DNA of 10,650 nucleotides. Source: Antrodiella citrinella (taxonomy: Eukaryota; Basidiomycota; Agaricomycetes; Polyporales; Steccherinaceae). Each line of letters begins with the position of its first letter. Position 1 is the first letter of the stretch. Position numbers and translations under genes: made by a program. This document shows, piece by piece, positions 8,276 through 10,650 of this stretch. The notes beneath the pieces were generated by a model that saw only the letters and a program-made list of their open reading frames with translations, did no database searches and had not been told where the DNA came from. Location: contig SGPM01000597.1 of NCBI GenBank assembly GCA_004802725.1, positions 1-10,650 on the forward strand, read 5' to 3'.

Positions 8276-9116
8276 ATGTCGCTCATATCGTCGTCGTCTC
8301 CGACATCGTCGCCGTCTCCGTCTCCGACGGGGCACGTGTTCCAGCATGTCTCGATCACCCGCGATCACAATATTATGGGGGACTTATGTCTACCGATGCG
8401 CGAGATCGCCTGGCGTTGTCAAGAGGCGATGAAGGTGTACCCTGTCATCACAAGCCACGCAATCTACGAGCGTCGCTGGTGCATAGCTCTGTACTTGGAA
8501 CTCGTGAGTATCAACATAAACCCATTCTGCACTTCTCACAATTTTGCTGTTTTCAAAGGCAAGATTCCGAGCACATCTCGGCGAATTTCTCTTGTGCGCC
8601 TCCTTACTGGATACTACGCCGGTGGTGGAGTTCCCGGATATCATCCGCTCTTTGAACAACCGCCTTCGCCGTGATGTTGAAGATGACGCTGACGAGTATC
8701 CAATGTCCTTCGATCTCGCAGCTGTTAAGAAGGATTCGGAGAGCTTCGTGAACGTTGTTGAGCAGGAGCCGGCATTCGGCATATCACACAGGAGATGTTG
8801 GTGGTTGTGGAGAGTTTCGGATGACTTACCGAGTTGGTGGGTTGAGCCATTCCACCGGGTGAGTGCCATTTGTGCAATGAATACTCGATTAACTCGGAAA
8901 TTACAGTATCACAAGCTCACCATCATCCCGGTGACCGACTTGGAGGAGATCGATATTGGGCTGCAGAATATGCAGGAAACTGGCCGTAGTATGGAGCATG
9001 CGCTCCATACCCTGCGATTCAGGCTTTACGACGAAGCAGAGGCGGTAACGGGCAACAATCCGACGGAAAGGAGTGCGATGACGGCACGAGATGAGCAGGT
9101 TACCGATGAGGAATGA
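8276..9116 (+). CDS. Gene E: helical protein of unknown family
   Basis: Three exons, 8276-8503, 8559-8858 and 8907-9116, give 245 residues. Intron 1 (55 nt) has GTGAGT and ttttcaaag; intron 2 (48 nt) has GTGAGT and ttacag with a ttaac branch and is a multiple of three without a stop, so its removal is likely but not forced. The ATG follows a C/T-rich leader. Residues 1-18 are a Ser/Pro-rich low-complexity start. Then comes a compact, globular-looking part rich in aromatic and hydrophobic residues (REIAWRCQEAMKVYPVI, ARFRAHLGEFLLCASLL), a Trp-rich stretch (CWWLWRVSDDLPSWWVEPF) and a predicted long helix (LEEIDIGLQNMQETG onward) ending in an acidic tail, VTDEE. No signal peptide or catalytic motif is seen. 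I do not recognise the family and find no convincing match to A, B or D beyond shared Trp pairs. Confidence 0.65.
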
Positions 9117-9181
9117 TGAGAGGGTTTCAATCAGTGTATCATACTAAAGCTACATTGTCCCGGAATCATGTACCGAAGCTG

Positions 9182-9311
9182 CGATTTATACATAGCGAAC
9201 CACACTGGAACCTCGGAACGACGGACGGTACCATACCGAAGGTACACTCTTTCAGAACCTACAACTTATACATGTCGAACCGTACCGAAGTTTCAGAACG
9301 ATGGACGGCAC
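9182..9311. repeat. Decayed 50-bp direct repeat, 80-bp offset
   Basis: The copies 9182-9231 and 9262-9311 align without gaps (shared ttatacat, cgaac, cagaacg or cggaacg, ggacgg.acc). By hand they match at roughly 70-75% of positions, and nearly all mismatches are transitions (C/T or G/A). Confidence 0.6.
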
Positions 9312-9402
9312 CGATGGGAGAACAGAGATATTATTCGTCAAATGTAGTATGTGAGTGTCGGAGTACGATGGTGACAATCGGTATAAGGGGGTATCCTCGA
9401 CG

Positions 9403-9419
9403 GTAGATATATAATCTAC
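9403..9419. repeat. Short inverted repeat
   Basis: The sequence gtagat-atata-atctac has two perfect 6-base arms around a 5-base AT centre. The copy of gacggtag before it (9399-9406) is repeated after it (9423-9430). This could be a small hairpin or chance; no function is claimed. Confidence 0.45.
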
Positions 9420-9691
9420 AGTGACGGTAGTAACCGCATGTCTTGACTCGTAACAGTATCGGTAGTCGGTAGCGGAATGTCGAGTACGAAGTAGGGTGAC
9501 AACCAAGAATCAACAACGACTCCAGGGGAACTGCATCCCATGTATGAGGCGATGTTCATGTGCAAGAAGCGGAATATGAGGACGAACCCAGACAGAAGAC
9601 GACAACTTCCAGNCGACAGACCAACCAGAGGTGTACGCACAATGTGTACGGCAGAGAAAGTGAATTCTCCAGGTTGAGACTAGTCGTCAGT

Positions 9692-9922
9692 CTAGTTATC
9701 GGATACAGAGGCATCCTTCTTCTCGTCTACGAACACCACTTCGGTGGTGGGGGGCGGCGGGGTGTAGTTGGGAGGCTGGTCGAGGGAGCTCTCGTCAAAC
9801 AACACGACGCCCTCGTAGAACGTCGTGTCGCTATCGGTCTCGTAATCTTCCTCCTTGGTACCACGGAAGGCGCGGACGACCACGACGGTGAGGACCCAGA
9901 CCATACGGATGAGCAAACCAAC
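9692..9922 (-). CDS. Small exon with strong codon bias: hydrophobic segment plus Pro-rich acidic tail
   Basis: Read on the minus strand from an acceptor ending at 9923 (acttttag) to TAG, this gives 76 residues, or 70 if translation starts at the ATG at 9904. It opens with a hydrophobic run (VGLLIRMVWVLTVVVVRAF) that could be the end of a membrane span, continues with an acidic segment (TKEEDYETDSDTTFYEG) and closes with QPPNYTPPPPTTEVVFVDEKK. Third positions are overwhelmingly G or C, unlike genes A to E, which is strong evidence for real coding. It looks like the cytoplasmic tail exon of a membrane protein. A GTAAGT donor lies upstream at 9990 (68-nt intron), but the phase-matching frame before it has a TAG 12 bases upstream of the donor, so the preceding exon is missing, broken or spliced differently. 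It may be a gene fragment. Family not recognised. Confidence 0.45.
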   Translation of the reverse strand, partial: VGLLIRMVWVLTVVVVRAFRGTKEEDYETDSDTTFYEGVVLFDESSLDQPPNYTPPPPTTEVVFVDEKKDASVSDN

Positions 9923-10130
9923 CTAAAAGTGTAAAACCTAGAAGTGTATAAGGTGACGTTGGTATGGAATAAAAGCATAGCGTTACTTACGGACGACGAA
10001 AGCTACGACCCTTCCCTCCCAAGTCCCAAGGGACCTGAAGGCGCGGTTGATCCTTTAGATGAAGGATCCTCTGTGATGAGCGTGAGCATGATGACCCTGG
10101 TGACCACCCTCGATTTCGCCGCCGTGTGTG
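9923..10130. other. Probable intron and unresolved upstream coding sequence of the 9692-9922 gene
   Basis: On the minus strand 9990-9923 fits an intron (GTAAGT to TTTTAG). Further upstream, a G/C-ending codon run (VVTRVIMLTLITE, roughly 10070-10110) looks coding and hydrophobic, but cannot be joined to the downstream exon in frame. A perfect 7-bp stem with 6-base loop (gatcctt-tagatg-aaggatc, 10049-10068) lies between them. Confidence 0.3.
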
Positions 10131-10349
10131 TCAGGGATATAAGTAGGGGTTCACGAAGTGCTTGACCATTGCACCGTCCATGCGATGTGATGCATTGACA
10201 TGTATAGGGAGCGTCTTGACGAGATTATTGAATCCGAACGCTTTCCCGAACAGCTCCATTAACTCCGAATACTTCTGTGCTGCCTTTGCTGACAAACCGC
10301 CACACTTGTGCTTAACCCGACCAGTACCAGCCCGTCCGATGTGCGTGTT
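10131..10349 (-). CDS. Possible coding remnant beside the minisatellite
   Basis: On the minus strand an open frame ends at TGA (10131-10133). Its non-repetitive part reads like protein: AKAAQKYSELMELFGKAFG, then NNLVKTLPIHVNASHRMDG and MVKHFVNPYLYP. Upstream, the same frame runs into the 33-bp repeat array and has no clear start, so if real this is an exon whose acceptor I cannot place, or a pseudogene fragment. Codon use is mixed. An alternative donor, GTGAAC inside the last codons, would join it to a His-rich stretch. No family is recognised; this call is weak. Confidence 0.2.
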   Translation of the reverse strand, partial: NTHIGRAGTGRVKHKCGGLSAKAAQKYSELMELFGKAFGFNNLVKTLPIHVNASHRMDGAMVKHFVNPYLYP

Positions 10350-10650
10350 CGGAGGACTCAAGTAAGATGGCGCCCTAACGCTCGGAGGACTCAAGTAAAA
10401 TGGTGCCCTGATGTACGGAGGGAAACAAGTGAGCTGACGCCCTGACGTACGGAGGGCCCAACTGTGATGGCGCCTGACGTACATAGCTGATGTTCGGAGG
10501 ACTCAACTATGATGACGCCGTGATGTTCGGAGGAATCATGTAACATGGGTCGGTGGGATGATGCCTTGATGTTCGGAGGGCGTGTTCGGAGGGCCCAACT
10601 GTGATGGCGCCCTGACGTTCGGAGGGCCCAACTGTGATGGCGCCTGACGT
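10350..10650. repeat. 33-bp minisatellite array reaching the window edge
   Basis: The anchor CGGAGG occurs at 10350, 10383, 10416, 10450, 10495, 10528, 10574, 10587 and 10620, giving spacings of 33, 33, 34, 45, 33, 46, 13 and 33. A typical unit is cggagggcccaactgtgatg followed by gcgccctgacgtt. Units vary (ggactcaagtaa, ggactcaactat, gggaaacaagtg) but keep the anchor. Because 33 is a multiple of three, the minus strand reads as an 11-residue period (PP..RAP.YLS), which explains the open frame there. The array continues beyond 10650. Confidence 0.92.

Larger units (their letters stand above)
9117..9691. other. No supportable gene; repeat-bearing spacer with one ambiguous base
   Basis: The open frames in these 575 bases are short, use rare-looking codons and show no family features, so I call no gene. 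The stretch contains an imperfect direct repeat (9182-9311), a short inverted repeat at 9403-9419, several copies of cggtag between 9401 and 9475, and an N at 9613 that marks unresolved sequence. Confidence 0.5.

Noticed and set aside
9252..9640. Minus-strand open frames in the right-hand spacer
   Set aside because: Short, no codon bias or domain features, overlapping a non-coding direct repeat, and one contains the ambiguous base.
10350..10650. 33-bp repeats as a CRISPR array
   Set aside because: Repeats are directly abutting with no unique spacers, and the window is eukaryotic.

Overview
The window looks like nuclear DNA from a fungus, most likely a mushroom-forming basidiomycete (Agaricomycete). 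The coding regions are broken by very short introns (48-68 nt) with GTRNGT-type donors, CTRAY-like branch sites and YAG or AAG acceptors. The genes are packed 160-320 bp apart on both strands, with pyrimidine-rich leaders before several start codons and long Pro/Ser/Lys-rich disordered stretches. There are no bacterial ribosome-binding sites, operons or RNA genes. The species cannot be named from the sequence. One base (9613) is N, so this is draft assembly. All gene models were spliced by eye and none has transcript support.

Layout. 3-572 (+) is the 3' end of a lysine-rich protein that enters from the left edge. 752-3109 (-) and 3358-6298 (-) are two tandem paralogues, called gene A (694 aa, six exons) and gene B (886 aa, six exons). 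They share a helical N-terminal domain, a disordered middle with basic clusters, a CIGG..FTS motif, a perfect Zn(II)2Cys6 cysteine pattern, an RF.IA.H.DL / TRGP.VP block and a variable tail. Four of their introns sit at equivalent places in the same phase. 6620-8113 (+), gene D, diverges from B and encodes a 462-aa protein built on a repeated FAGIGFAPP motif. 8276-9116 (+), gene E, encodes a 245-aa protein of unknown family.

The right end is different. 9117-9691 holds no gene I can support, only a decayed direct repeat and a small inverted repeat. 9692-9922 (-) is a short exon with codon use much richer in G/C at third positions than its neighbours. 10131-10349 (-) may be a coding remnant. 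10350-10650 is a 33-bp minisatellite that runs off the window.

Working together. A and B look like nuclear, possibly DNA-binding proteins of a lineage-restricted, actively diversifying family: three separate internal tandem duplications lie in these two genes. Nothing in D or E links them to A and B biochemically. The shared B/D promoter region is the only visible hint of co-regulation. No known pathway can be assigned to the locus.
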